A stretch of 5,970 bases of DNA from Thermoplasmata archaeon. GTDB lineage: Archaea > Thermoplasmatota > Thermoplasmata > UBA184. A model generated the notes under the pieces. It saw only the letters and a program-made list of their open reading frames with translations, was not told the origin of the DNA and did no database searches. This document shows, in pieces, positions 1-5,332 of the stretch. The position numbers and the translations under genes were made by a program. The stretch's first letter is position 1; each line of letters starts with the position of its first letter. The stretch spans positions 1-5,970 of the forward strand of contig JASHYV010000180.1 in the NCBI GenBank assembly GCA_030064695.1, given 5' to 3'.

Positions 1-116
1 GGCTCGGCGCCCCGCTCGAGCAGGAGCACGTTCGCCCCGCCCTGGGCGAGGCGGATCGCGGCCGAGCTGCCGGCCATGCCGGCGCCGACCACGATCGCGT
101 CGAAGTCGTCGCCCAT
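1..116 (-). CDS. FAD-dependent oxidoreductase, FixC/ETF-quinone oxidoreductase-like (N-terminal fragment)
   Basis: The first 38 codons of a leftward gene run off the left edge. The ATG (complement of 114-116) opens a peptide starting MGDDFDAIVVGAGMAGSSAA. This is a Rossmann dinucleotide-binding fold with GxGxxG at residues 11-16. The second strand follows as VLLLERG, whose Glu34 is the residue that normally binds the adenosine ribose of FAD. The opening FDAIVVGAGMAG followed by LLERGAEP resembles FixC and related ETF-quinone oxidoreductases, which pass electrons from electron-transfer flavoprotein to quinone at the membrane. Geranylgeranyl reductases share this N-terminus, so the subfamily call is tentative. 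An acyl-CoA dehydrogenase and an enoyl-CoA hydratase at the other end of the window make an ETF-linked role plausible. A TTAAA-type box A lies about 30 bp upstream, implying a very short or absent leader. That the family is an FAD oxidoreductase is near certain; FixC specifically is perhaps 60%. Confidence 0.8.
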   Translation of the reverse strand, partial: MGDDFDAIVVGAGMAGSSAAIRLAQGGANVLLLERGAE

Positions 117-141
117 CGCGCGCCGAGAGGCGGGCCGGCGG

Positions 142-148
142 ATTTAAC
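142..148 (-). promoter_or_regulatory. Putative box A (TATA-like) of the FixC-like gene
   Basis: On the minus strand, GTTAAAT is an isolated A/T run in a very GC-rich 62 bp intergenic stretch (117-178). Its first base is 32 nt upstream of the ATG at 116. With the usual archaeal spacing, transcription would start within a few bases of the start codon. No Shine-Dalgarno-like GGAGG or GGTG lies just before the ATG, which agrees with a near-leaderless transcript. The call rests on position and composition only. Confidence 0.5.
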
Positions 149-178
149 GGTGCGCGCGCGGGCCCGACGCCGCGCCGC

Positions 179-796
179 TCAGTGCGTCGTCTGCGTCGCG
201 TTCTCGATGAGCTTCTGGAAGCGGAACGGCTTCGGGATCCCCTTCCAGTCCTCGTTGCCGATGCGGCTGCCGCCCTCGGAGCTCACCCGCACGGTGCCGT
301 AGCCGAGCATGCGCTGGAAGAACGTCTGGTGCACGTCCACGCCCCGGACCTGGGTCACCGGGATCTCGTCGAAGTCGCGGCCCAGGATCCCCTTCTGCAC
401 GATCACGCGCCGGGAGGTGACCGCGTACACGGTGCGGATCCAGCGCACGTACCGGACCGCGAGGCGCAGGAGGCCCAGGAATACGAGGAACGCGAAGAAG
501 AGCGTGGTGTACTCGGCGAACTTGGCGTCGCCGATCCCCGTGGCCTTGGCGAGCGACGAGATCACCGAGTTCCAGACCGACAGCTGGAGCCCGCTCACGC
601 CCATCCAGGTGGCGTACGAGAAGAGCGCCAGGAGGCCGGTGATGAGGATCCAGACGATCGGCCCCGGAAAGTAGAACAGCTTCGTGGCCCGGGTCTCCTC
701 GAGCAGGTACTCCTGGTCGCCCAGGTAGGTCGCTTTCAGCAGCCGCGGCATCGGTCGGGGCGGCGACGAGACGGCGGCCGGCGCGGGCGTCGACAT
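179..796 (-). CDS. Membrane-anchored PH-domain (bPH2, DUF304-type) protein
   Basis: This is a 205-residue protein. Residues 1-20 are a Pro/Ala-rich cytoplasmic tail. A conserved-looking segment, TYLGDQEYLLEETRATKLFYF (about 23-43), precedes membrane helix 1 (about 43-65). Membrane helix 2 is about 95-117. The C-terminal domain (about 120-200) starts RTVYAVTSRRVIVQKGILGR and continues with DEIPVTQVRGVDVHQTFFQRMLGYGTVRV, the typical signature of the bacterial PH-like bPH2 family (PF03703): 'Y.vT.rRv....G...r....ip...i..v...q....r..gyG.v.v'. These proteins are common membrane proteins with no defined biochemical role. The ATG at 796 was chosen because a TTTATG box A lies 26-31 bp upstream and the frame before it lacks hydrophobic or conserved sequence. 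The ATG at 751 (MPRLLKATYLGD) is a possible shorter start. The gene is divergent from the amidohydrolase and leads toward the FixC-like gene, but that gene has its own promoter. Confidence 0.88.
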   Translation of the reverse strand: MSTPAPAAVSSPPRPMPRLLKATYLGDQEYLLEETRATKLFYFPGPIVWILITGLLALFSYATWMGVSGLQLSVWNSVISSLAKATGIGDAKFAEYTTLFFAFLVFLGLLRLAVRYVRWIRTVYAVTSRRVIVQKGILGRDFDEIPVTQVRGVDVHQTFFQRMLGYGTVRVSSEGGSRIGNEDWKGIPKPFRFQKLIENATQTTH

Positions 797-821
797 CGGC
801 TCGGGACCACGGGCCGGAGAG

Positions 822-828
822 CATAAAC
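822..828 (-). promoter_or_regulatory. Putative box A of the PH-domain gene
   Basis: The minus strand reads GTTTATG inside GC-rich surroundings. Its first T is 31 nt before the ATG at 796. An archaeal start site about 25 nt downstream of the box centre would give a leader of only zero to three bases. It sits in the shared divergent intergenic region 797-890, roughly 35 bp from the oppositely oriented box at 861-867. Confidence 0.6.
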
Positions 829-860
829 CCTCGTCCCGAGCGGCGTCCCGCGCCCCGGCG

Positions 861-867
861 CTTATAT
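861..867 (+). promoter_or_regulatory. Box A (TATA box) of the amidohydrolase-aIF1A-nnr cluster
   Basis: CTTATAT is the best TATA-like match in the window, flanked on both sides by G+C runs. Its first base is 30 nt before the ATG at 891. That spacing matches the normal distance from archaeal box A to the transcription start and so points to a leaderless mRNA beginning at or next to the ATG. No adenine-rich BRE is obvious upstream. Confidence 0.7.
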
Positions 868-890
868 CGCGCCGTCCGTCCGGTGGGCCG

Positions 891-1742
891 ATGGGCGTCA
901 CCGACTGCCACGTGCACATCAACCCGCTCTGGGAGATGCGGCCGGACGCGGTGGCGATGCTCGCGCACATCGATCCCAAGAACGCGCGCTACCTCGACGA
1001 CCCGCGGGTCTTCCTCGAGTACCTCGACACCTCGGGGGTCGAGCGGGCCGTGCTGGTGAACTACGTCGCGCCCGAGGTGATCGGCTACACCGAGAAGGCG
1101 AACGACTTCGTGAGCCGGTACGCATCGGTCGACCCGGCCCGATTGATCGCGGTCGGCGGGATCCGGCCGGACCACCCGGAGCCCGAACGGGAAATCCGTC
1201 GTCTGCACCGGGAGCTCCGGATCCGCGGCCTCAAGCTGCACCCGCCGCACCAGCTCTTCCGACCGGACGGCTACGTCACGGGGGAGCACCCCCAGCTCCG
1301 GCGGATCTACGCGGCGTGCCAGGAGGAGCGGCTGCCCGTGATCTTCCACACCGGCACCTCCGTGTTCCCGCGGGCCCGGAACCGGTACAGCGATCCGTTG
1401 TTCGTCGAGGACGTCGCGCTCGACTTCCCGGAGCTCACGATCGTGCTGGCCCACGGGGGCCGTCCCCTCTGGATGTCGACGGCGGTCTTCCTGGCCCGGA
1501 GGTTCCCCAATGTCTGGCTCGAGATCTCCGGCGTCCCGCCGTCGCGGCTCCTCGAATACTTCCCGCACCTGGCCCGCGACGCGTCCAAGACGGTCTTCGG
1601 TACCGACTGGCCCGGACCCGGGGTGAAGGACATCGGGCGCAACCTCGAGGAGTTCCGCGCCCTGGACCTCCCGGCCGACGCGAAGACCCGGATTCTCGAG
1701 ACGAATCCGCGCGTGGTCTTTCCGTCGGAAGCCCCGTCTTGA
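891..1742 (+). CDS. Amidohydrolase_2-family metal-dependent hydrolase/decarboxylase (TIM barrel)
   Basis: This 283-residue protein fits the amidohydrolase_2 family (PF04909), which includes ACMSD and gamma-resorcylate decarboxylase. Visible signatures are the strand-1 metal pair HVH (His7, His9), GLKLHPP at 113-119 with Lys115, IFHTGTS with His153, VLAHGG with His188, VFGTDWPGP with Asp239, and the C-terminal ILETNPRVVF motif that resembles the usual 'I...Na.rlf' ending. The full set of metal and catalytic positions is therefore present, and the enzyme should be an active cytoplasmic metalloenzyme. Substrate is not deducible: members either hydrolyse C-N or C-O bonds or remove carboxyl groups from aromatic or unsaturated acids. 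The ATG at 891 is supported by the TATA box 30 nt upstream and by the HVH motif starting six residues in, as usual for the family. The stop codon (1740-1742) overlaps a possible TTG start of aIF1A. No signal peptide or membrane segment was seen. Confidence 0.9.
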   Translation: MGVTDCHVHINPLWEMRPDAVAMLAHIDPKNARYLDDPRVFLEYLDTSGVERAVLVNYVAPEVIGYTEKANDFVSRYASVDPARLIAVGGIRPDHPEPEREIRRLHRELRIRGLKLHPPHQLFRPDGYVTGEHPQLRRIYAACQEERLPVIFHTGTSVFPRARNRYSDPLFVEDVALDFPELTIVLAHGGRPLWMSTAVFLARRFPNVWLEISGVPPSRLLEYFPHLARDASKTVFGTDWPGPGVKDIGRNLEEFRALDLPADAKTRILETNPRVVFPSEAPS

Positions 1743-1768
1743 AATACTACGCCCGACTCGCTACGGAC

Positions 1769-2197
1769 GTGCCGGCCCTTCCCGATCCCTCCCGAGACCC
1801 GCCCGAGCCCGCGGCGGCGCCGGAGCCGGCGACTCCGACGGTCGAGTCGGTCGAAGGGGGCGAGGAGGTCGGGCGCCTCCCGCTCCCCCGGAGGCCCCGC
1901 GGCGAGGTGTTCGGGATCGCGAGCCAGCTCCTCGGGGCGGCCCGGATCCGGGTCATGTGCGAGGACAACACCTCGCGCATGGGCCGCATCACGGGCAAGA
2001 TGAAGAAGAAAATGTGGATCCGCGAGGGCGACCTCCTGATCGTCCGACCGTGGGGGTTCCAGGAGGGCAAGGCGGACATCCTGTTCCGGTACAGCCGGAC
2101 CCAGGCGCAGTATCTGGCCCGCCGGAACCTGCTGCCCGCCTCGATGAACCTGTTCTCGACCCCCGACCTCTCCACCAACGGCGCCGCGCCCGCATAG
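1769..2197 (+). CDS. eif1A: Translation initiation factor 1A (aIF1A)
   Basis: aIF1A binds the ribosomal A site on the small subunit, stabilises initiator tRNA and helps start-codon selection. It is the homologue of eIF1A and bacterial IF1. The OB-fold core is clear at about residues 44-112 of the GTG-started protein: GEVFGIASQLLGAARIRVMC, then EDNTSRMGRITGKMKKKMWI, then REGDLLIVRPWGFQEGKADI, then RYSRTQAQYL. The motif GKMKKKMWIREGD...V.PW.FQ is diagnostic for the family. From GTG 1769 the protein is 142 residues, longer than the usual 95-115. A Pro/Ala/Glu-rich N-terminal segment of about 40 residues precedes the core, and about 25 residues follow it. There is no in-frame ATG before the core. 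A TTG at 1739, overlapping the upstream stop and preceded by GGAAG, would give 152 residues. GTG 1769 was preferred as the commoner start codon and because an A/T-containing patch (1741-1749) lies about 25 bp upstream. The function is certain; the start is about 55%. Confidence 0.93.
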   Translation: MPALPDPSRDPPEPAAAPEPATPTVESVEGGEEVGRLPLPRRPRGEVFGIASQLLGAARIRVMCEDNTSRMGRITGKMKKKMWIREGDLLIVRPWGFQEGKADILFRYSRTQAQYLARRNLLPASMNLFSTPDLSTNGAAPA

Positions 2198-2200
2198 GGG
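2196..2200 (+). promoter_or_regulatory. Ribosome binding site of nnr
   Basis: AGGGG overlaps the aIF1A stop codon (TAG, 2195-2197) and ends five bases before the ATG at 2206. It decides the start: the frame is open far upstream through aIF1A, but no homologous sequence precedes MWAASARPLS. It contrasts with the promoter-proximal genes here, which seem leaderless. Confidence 0.55.
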
Positions 2201-2205
2201 TCCCG

Positions 2206-3708
2206 ATGTGGGCCGCCTCCGCCCGTCCGCTCTCGGCCGAGGAGATGGCCGTCGTCGAGCAGAACGCGATCGCGCTCGGGCTCACGATCGACGCGATGAT
2301 GGAGAACGCCGGTCGCGCGATCGCGGAGGAGGCGGCCCGTCATCTGCCGTCCGCTCCCGCGTCGGTGGCGGTCCTCGCCGGGACCGGGAACAACGGGGGC
2401 GACGGGACCTGCGCGGCGTTCTACCTGCACCAATGGGGATTCCGACCTGAGATCTGGATCCTGCGTTCGCCCGCCGAGATCCGGACGCGGAGCGCGCACC
2501 GATGCTTCGAGCGGGCGCATCGCGTGATGCCGGTCCACGTCGGGGTGCCCTCGGCGGACGAGCTCCGGGCATTCCCGCTCGCGATCGATGCGGTCCTCGG
2601 CTCGGGCCAGTCGGGGCTCCTGCGCTCTCCCGCCCGCGACGCCGTCGACGCGATGAACGCGAGCGGCACGCCCGTGCTGGCGGTCGACCTTCCCACGGGG
2701 GCGACGGACCCGAACGGCCTGCGGGCCCGCTGGACGGTCGCCCTCCAAGTGGTGAAATCCGAGATGCCGGTCGGCGGCGCGGGCGAGGTCGCCGTTCGGG
2801 ACATCGGAATTCCCGCGGAGGCCTGGGAGCGGACCGGGCCCGGTGAGTTCCTTTTCTTTCCCGGGCTGCGGTCGAACCCGGACCGCGGCCGACGTGGACG
2901 CCTCGTGATCGTGGGCGGCGGTCCCTATGCGGGGGCCCCGGCGCTCGCCGGCCTCGCCGCGCTGCGATCGGGCGCCGAACGAGCGACCGTGCTGGCGCCC
3001 GAGGGCGCTGCCGACCGGATCCAATCCTTCAGCCCCAACCTGATCGTGCATCCGTTCGGCGCGGACCGGTTCCGCCCGACGGACGTCGACGGGATCCTCG
3101 CGTTCGTGCGCGAGGCGCGTCCCGGCGCGGTCCTGATCGGCATGGGTGCGGGAGCGCACCCGGAGACGGTCGAAGCGCTGCATCGCCTCGAGAGCCAGCT
3201 CGCGGGAGAGGTCCCGCTCGCCGTGGACGCGGACGGTCTGGCGGGACTTCCGACTCCGGAGGAAATGACGGCCCGCGACCCGCACCCGGTGCTCGTCGCG
3301 ACTCCGAACCAGGGCGAGTTCGCCCGCTACTTCGGCGGTCCCACCGACCCGACCGCGCCCGACCGGGGCCTCCGCGCGAAGGCGGCGGCCCGAGAGCGCC
3401 GCCTGGTCCTGCTCGTGAAGGGACCGAGCGATCTCCTCACCGACGGCGAGGAGCTCTTCGAGAACCGTCACCATCACCTCGCCATGACGGTGGGCGGGAT
3501 GGGCGACGTGCTGGGCGGCGTGCTGGGCAGCCTGCTGGCGCAGGGCGTCGCCCCGCTGCCGGCGTCCCGGCTCGCCACGCGCTGGGTGGGCGAAGCGGGG
3601 ATCCGGGTCGCGAGCCGACGCGGCATGGGACTCGTCGCCACCGACGTGGTGGAACGTCTGCCGAGGGCCCTGGTCGAGGGGCTCGAGCGGGTCCGTCCGC
3701 CGGCGTGA
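2206..3708 (+). CDS. nnr: Bifunctional NAD(P)H-hydrate epimerase / NAD(P)H-hydrate dehydratase
   Basis: This 500-residue enzyme repairs hydrated NADH and NADPH. The N-terminal YjeF_N domain (about 1-215) interconverts R- and S-NAD(P)HX. The C-terminal ribokinase-like YjeF_C domain (about 220-495) dehydrates the S form using ADP (bacterial type) or ATP. Epimerase motifs are MMENAG (31-36), GTGNNGGDG (59-67), IDAVLGSG (127-134), AVDLPTG (159-165, usually D-P-S-G) and Lys184. Dehydratase motifs are GRLVIVGGGPYAGAPALAG (231-249), VDADGL (340-345), TPNQGEF (366-372), LVKGPSD (403-409) and MTVGGMGDVLGG (427-438) with the expected catalytic Asp434. The usual GTGD is GMGD here. Length is normal for the fused family. 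The ATG at 2206 lies 8 nt after the aIF1A stop, with AGGGG (2196-2200) five bases upstream as a ribosome site, so translation from a shared transcript with aIF1A is likely. It is cytoplasmic. Nothing appears broken. Confidence 0.96.
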   Translation: MWAASARPLSAEEMAVVEQNAIALGLTIDAMMENAGRAIAEEAARHLPSAPASVAVLAGTGNNGGDGTCAAFYLHQWGFRPEIWILRSPAEIRTRSAHRCFERAHRVMPVHVGVPSADELRAFPLAIDAVLGSGQSGLLRSPARDAVDAMNASGTPVLAVDLPTGATDPNGLRARWTVALQVVKSEMPVGGAGEVAVRDIGIPAEAWERTGPGEFLFFPGLRSNPDRGRRGRLVIVGGGPYAGAPALAGLAALRSGAERATVLAPEGAADRIQSFSPNLIVHPFGADRFRPTDVDGILAFVREARPGAVLIGMGAGAHPETVEALHRLESQLAGEVPLAVDADGLAGLPTPEEMTARDPHPVLVATPNQGEFARYFGGPTDPTAPDRGLRAKAAARERRLVLLVKGPSDLLTDGEELFENRHHHLAMTVGGMGDVLGGVLGSLLAQGVAPLPASRLATRWVGEAGIRVASRRGMGLVATDVVERLPRALVEGLERVRPPA

Positions 3709-3718
3709 CCGGGCCCAC

Positions 3719-4372
3719 TCAGGCGTACCGGACCCGGCCGCGAATCGCCTTCGCCCGCGCCCGAACGTCCTTCTGACCCTGCGGGTTTCCCTCGGCGTAC
3801 CCGTCGTGGAACGCCCGGATCAGCGCCTCGGACCGGGCGTGGATCGCCTTCAGGTCCTCTTCGACCAGGTGAAGATCGATGCCCAGTTCCTCGATCCCGG
3901 GATTGCGCGAGCCCATCGACAGGTCGAGGAACGCCGGCGGCCCCTCCGCTCCGTCCGGGTACAGGACGTTCGAGCTCGTGAGGTCCCCGTGCGAGATGCC
4001 CCCGGCGTGGAGCCGGCCCAGCGCCCGACCGAGGCCCCGGACCGCGCCCAAGAGCTGCTCGGGCGGGAGCGCGACGTCGTCGACCAGTTGCTTCAACGTG
4101 GGTCCGGGCAGTTCCTCGAGCAGGAGACGGTGCTTCGCGAGGTCGATGTCGTAGAGGATCGGAGTGCGAACGCCCGCCTTCCGCGCGTCGACGAGCAATC
4201 GCGCCTCGGTGCGGGTCCGCTCCCGGCGCAGGCGCTCGTCGAGCGCCTTCGGCCGATACGTCTTGGCGTCGCGCTCCTTCATGAGGGCCGGGAACCCCCA
4301 CCAATCGACCTTCCGGAGCGACGCTTCGGCCCCGCGGGCGACGGCGGTGCCCTCCGATCCCGACTCGCCCAC
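3719..4372 (-). CDS. bud32: Bud32 atypical protein kinase/ATPase, KEOPS subunit
   Basis: Bud32 (PRPK family) is the small ATPase of KEOPS. With Kae1, Cgi121 and Pcc1 that complex makes N6-threonylcarbamoyl adenosine (t6A) at position 37 of ANN-decoding tRNAs. From GTG 4372 the protein has 217 residues, close to the usual 200-220. Motifs in order are GAEASL (14-19) in place of a protein-kinase glycine loop; ALMKERDAKTYRPKALDERL with the nucleotide-anchoring Lys32; RTRTEARLL with the alpha-C Glu57; LLLEELPGPTL at the hinge; SHGDLTSSNVL (127-137) with catalytic Asp130 and Asn135; FLDLSMG with the metal-binding Asp150 where most kinases have DFG; EELGIDLHLVEEDLKAIH; and the C-terminal basic RGRVRYA. 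It is not fused to Kae1, unlike in Methanocaldococcus jannaschii. An ATG at 4474 would add 34 residues rich in Arg, Gly and Pro with no family match. GTG 4372 is favoured because a TATA box lies 22-27 bp upstream, inside that extension. The gene converges on nnr with a 10 bp gap and no visible terminator. Confidence 0.92.
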   Translation of the reverse strand: MGESGSEGTAVARGAEASLRKVDWWGFPALMKERDAKTYRPKALDERLRRERTRTEARLLVDARKAGVRTPILYDIDLAKHRLLLEELPGPTLKQLVDDVALPPEQLLGAVRGLGRALGRLHAGGISHGDLTSSNVLYPDGAEGPPAFLDLSMGSRNPGIEELGIDLHLVEEDLKAIHARSEALIRAFHDGYAEGNPQGQKDVRARAKAIRGRVRYA

Positions 4373-4393
4373 GACCAAGCGACCGGGTGTCGC

Positions 4394-4399
4394 TATAAG
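4394..4399 (-). promoter_or_regulatory. Putative box A of bud32
   Basis: The minus strand reads CTTATA in an otherwise GC-rich stretch, identical to the core in front of the amidohydrolase. Its first base is 27 nt before the GTG at 4372, about 3 bp tighter than the other examples here. A start of transcription at or very near that GTG is therefore implied, and starts farther upstream become unlikely. No Shine-Dalgarno motif precedes the GTG. Confidence 0.55.
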
Positions 4400-4501
4400 A
4401 GTGCGGCGCGCGAGTCCGCGGGCGGGCGGGCCGTCGCGCGGGCTCGCCCGGCCTCCTCGACGCTTCGACGGCACCGTCGGGGCCGTTCCGCCAAGCGACC
4501 C

Positions 4502-4507
4502 GTTAAG
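4502..4507 (+). promoter_or_regulatory. Weak box A candidate of the beta-oxidation operon, with nearby GGAG ribosome site
   Basis: GTTAAG is the only A/T-rich hexamer on this side of the 170 bp divergent region 4373-4542. It begins 41 nt before the ATG at 4543, about 10 nt farther than in the leaderless genes, which leaves room for a short leader of roughly 10-15 nt. GGAG at 4531-4534, eight bases before the ATG, could act as a Shine-Dalgarno site in that leader. Nothing else recognisable was seen in the intergenic region. Confidence 0.35.
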
Positions 4508-4542
4508 AGCCCCCAGGCGCGTCCGCGGGCGGAGTCGCCCGC

Positions 4543-5328
4543 ATGCCCGAGTCCGAACTGGTCGCCCGAAAGAGCGAGGAAGACGGCGTCGAGATCCTGC
4601 TGCTCAGGAACCCGCCGGTGAACGCGCTGTCCACGGCGCTGCTCGGGCAGCTCGACCAGCGGGTCACGGAGCTGGCCGCGGACCCGAAGGTGCGGGCCGT
4701 GATCCTCACCGGCGACGGCCAGTACTTCAGCGCGGGCGCCGACCTCAAGGAGATGGCGACCCTCGACCTTTCCACCGCGCCGCAGGTCGTCCGTCGGGGC
4801 CATGCGCTGTTCGCGCGGATCGCCGAGTTCCGGACCCCGGTGGTGGCCGCGATCAACGGGCTCGCGCTCGGCGGCGGGCTCGAGCTCGCCCTCTCCTGCG
4901 ACCTTCGGATCGCGGGCGAGTCGGCGAAGCTCGGCGCCCCGGAGGTCAACTACGGGCTCATGCCCGCGTACGGCGGGACCCAGCGGCTGCCCCGCACCGT
5001 CGGGATCCCGAAGGCGAAGGAGCTCATCTTCACGGGCGCGATGATCTCGGCCGCGGAAGCGCTCCGCATCGGACTCGTCAACAAGATGGTGCCGGCGGGG
5101 CAGGAGCTGCGGGCCGCGCGGGACCTCGCCCACACGATCGCGCAGAAGGCCCCGAGGGCCGTGCAGGCGTCGAAGCGGTCGATCGCGCAGGGCATCTCGA
5201 CGACGCTCGCGGACGGGATCGAGGGTGAGACGAAGCTGTTCGAGACCGAGGTCCTGACGAGCGAGGATCTCGCCGAGGGGATCCTGGCGTTCGCGGAACG
5301 CCGCCCGCCGAAGTTCAAGGGGGCGTAG
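4543..5328 (+). CDS. Enoyl-CoA hydratase (crotonase family)
   Basis: This 261-residue crotonase-fold protein should hydrate trans-2-enoyl-CoA to 3-hydroxyacyl-CoA, the second step of beta-oxidation. The oxyanion-hole segment FSAGADLKEM is at 62-71. The core motif INGLALGGGLELALSCDLRI (104-123) carries Glu114, and LGAPEVNYGLMPAYGGTQRL (130-149) carries Glu134. These two glutamates, 20 residues apart, correspond to Glu144 and Glu164 of rat crotonase. Both being present argues for true hydratase activity rather than an isomerase or decarboxylase relative. The C-terminus, EDLAEGILAFAERRPPKFKG, is standard for the family, and the length is normal for a single-domain enzyme. The ATG at 4543 has GGAG eight bases upstream. 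The downstream acyl-CoA dehydrogenase starts 4 nt after this stop, so the two form one operon. Substrate chain length cannot be read from the sequence; a short- or branched-chain enzyme of amino-acid degradation is possible. Confidence 0.95.
   Translation: MPESELVARKSEEDGVEILLLRNPPVNALSTALLGQLDQRVTELAADPKVRAVILTGDGQYFSAGADLKEMATLDLSTAPQVVRRGHALFARIAEFRTPVVAAINGLALGGGLELALSCDLRIAGESAKLGAPEVNYGLMPAYGGTQRLPRTVGIPKAKELIFTGAMISAAEALRIGLVNKMVPAGQELRAARDLAHTIAQKAPRAVQASKRSIAQGISTTLADGIEGETKLFETEVLTSEDLAEGILAFAERRPPKFKGA
5319..5323 (+). promoter_or_regulatory. Ribosome binding site of the acyl-CoA dehydrogenase
   Basis: GGGGG lies within the last codons of the enoyl-CoA hydratase gene, nine bases before the ATG at 5333. 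With the stop at 5326-5328 it allows re-initiation or coupled translation of the second operon gene. Confidence 0.4.
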
Positions 5329-5332
5329 CCCG

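Noticed and set aside
144..1568. A 474-codon minus-strand frame crossing the PH-domain gene and the amidohydrolase
   Set aside because: It runs through two real genes and the divergent promoter region. Its composition is that of a high-GC shadow frame.
1747..3477. A 576-codon open frame on the minus strand, opposite aIF1A and nnr
   Set aside because: It lies antisense to two confidently identified genes, is dominated by Arg/Gly/Pro/Asp, and has no recognisable motif. Such frames are expected at about 70% G+C, where stop codons are rare.
3709..3718. A transcription terminator between the convergent nnr and bud32 genes
   Set aside because: The gap is only 10 bp and contains no T-tract or stem-loop on either strand. 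Termination must occur inside the opposite gene or elsewhere.
4373..4542. A small RNA or small protein gene in the divergent intergenic region
   Set aside because: Apart from the two candidate box A elements and GGAG, I saw no tRNA-like cloverleaf, repeat or credible short gene with a ribosome site.
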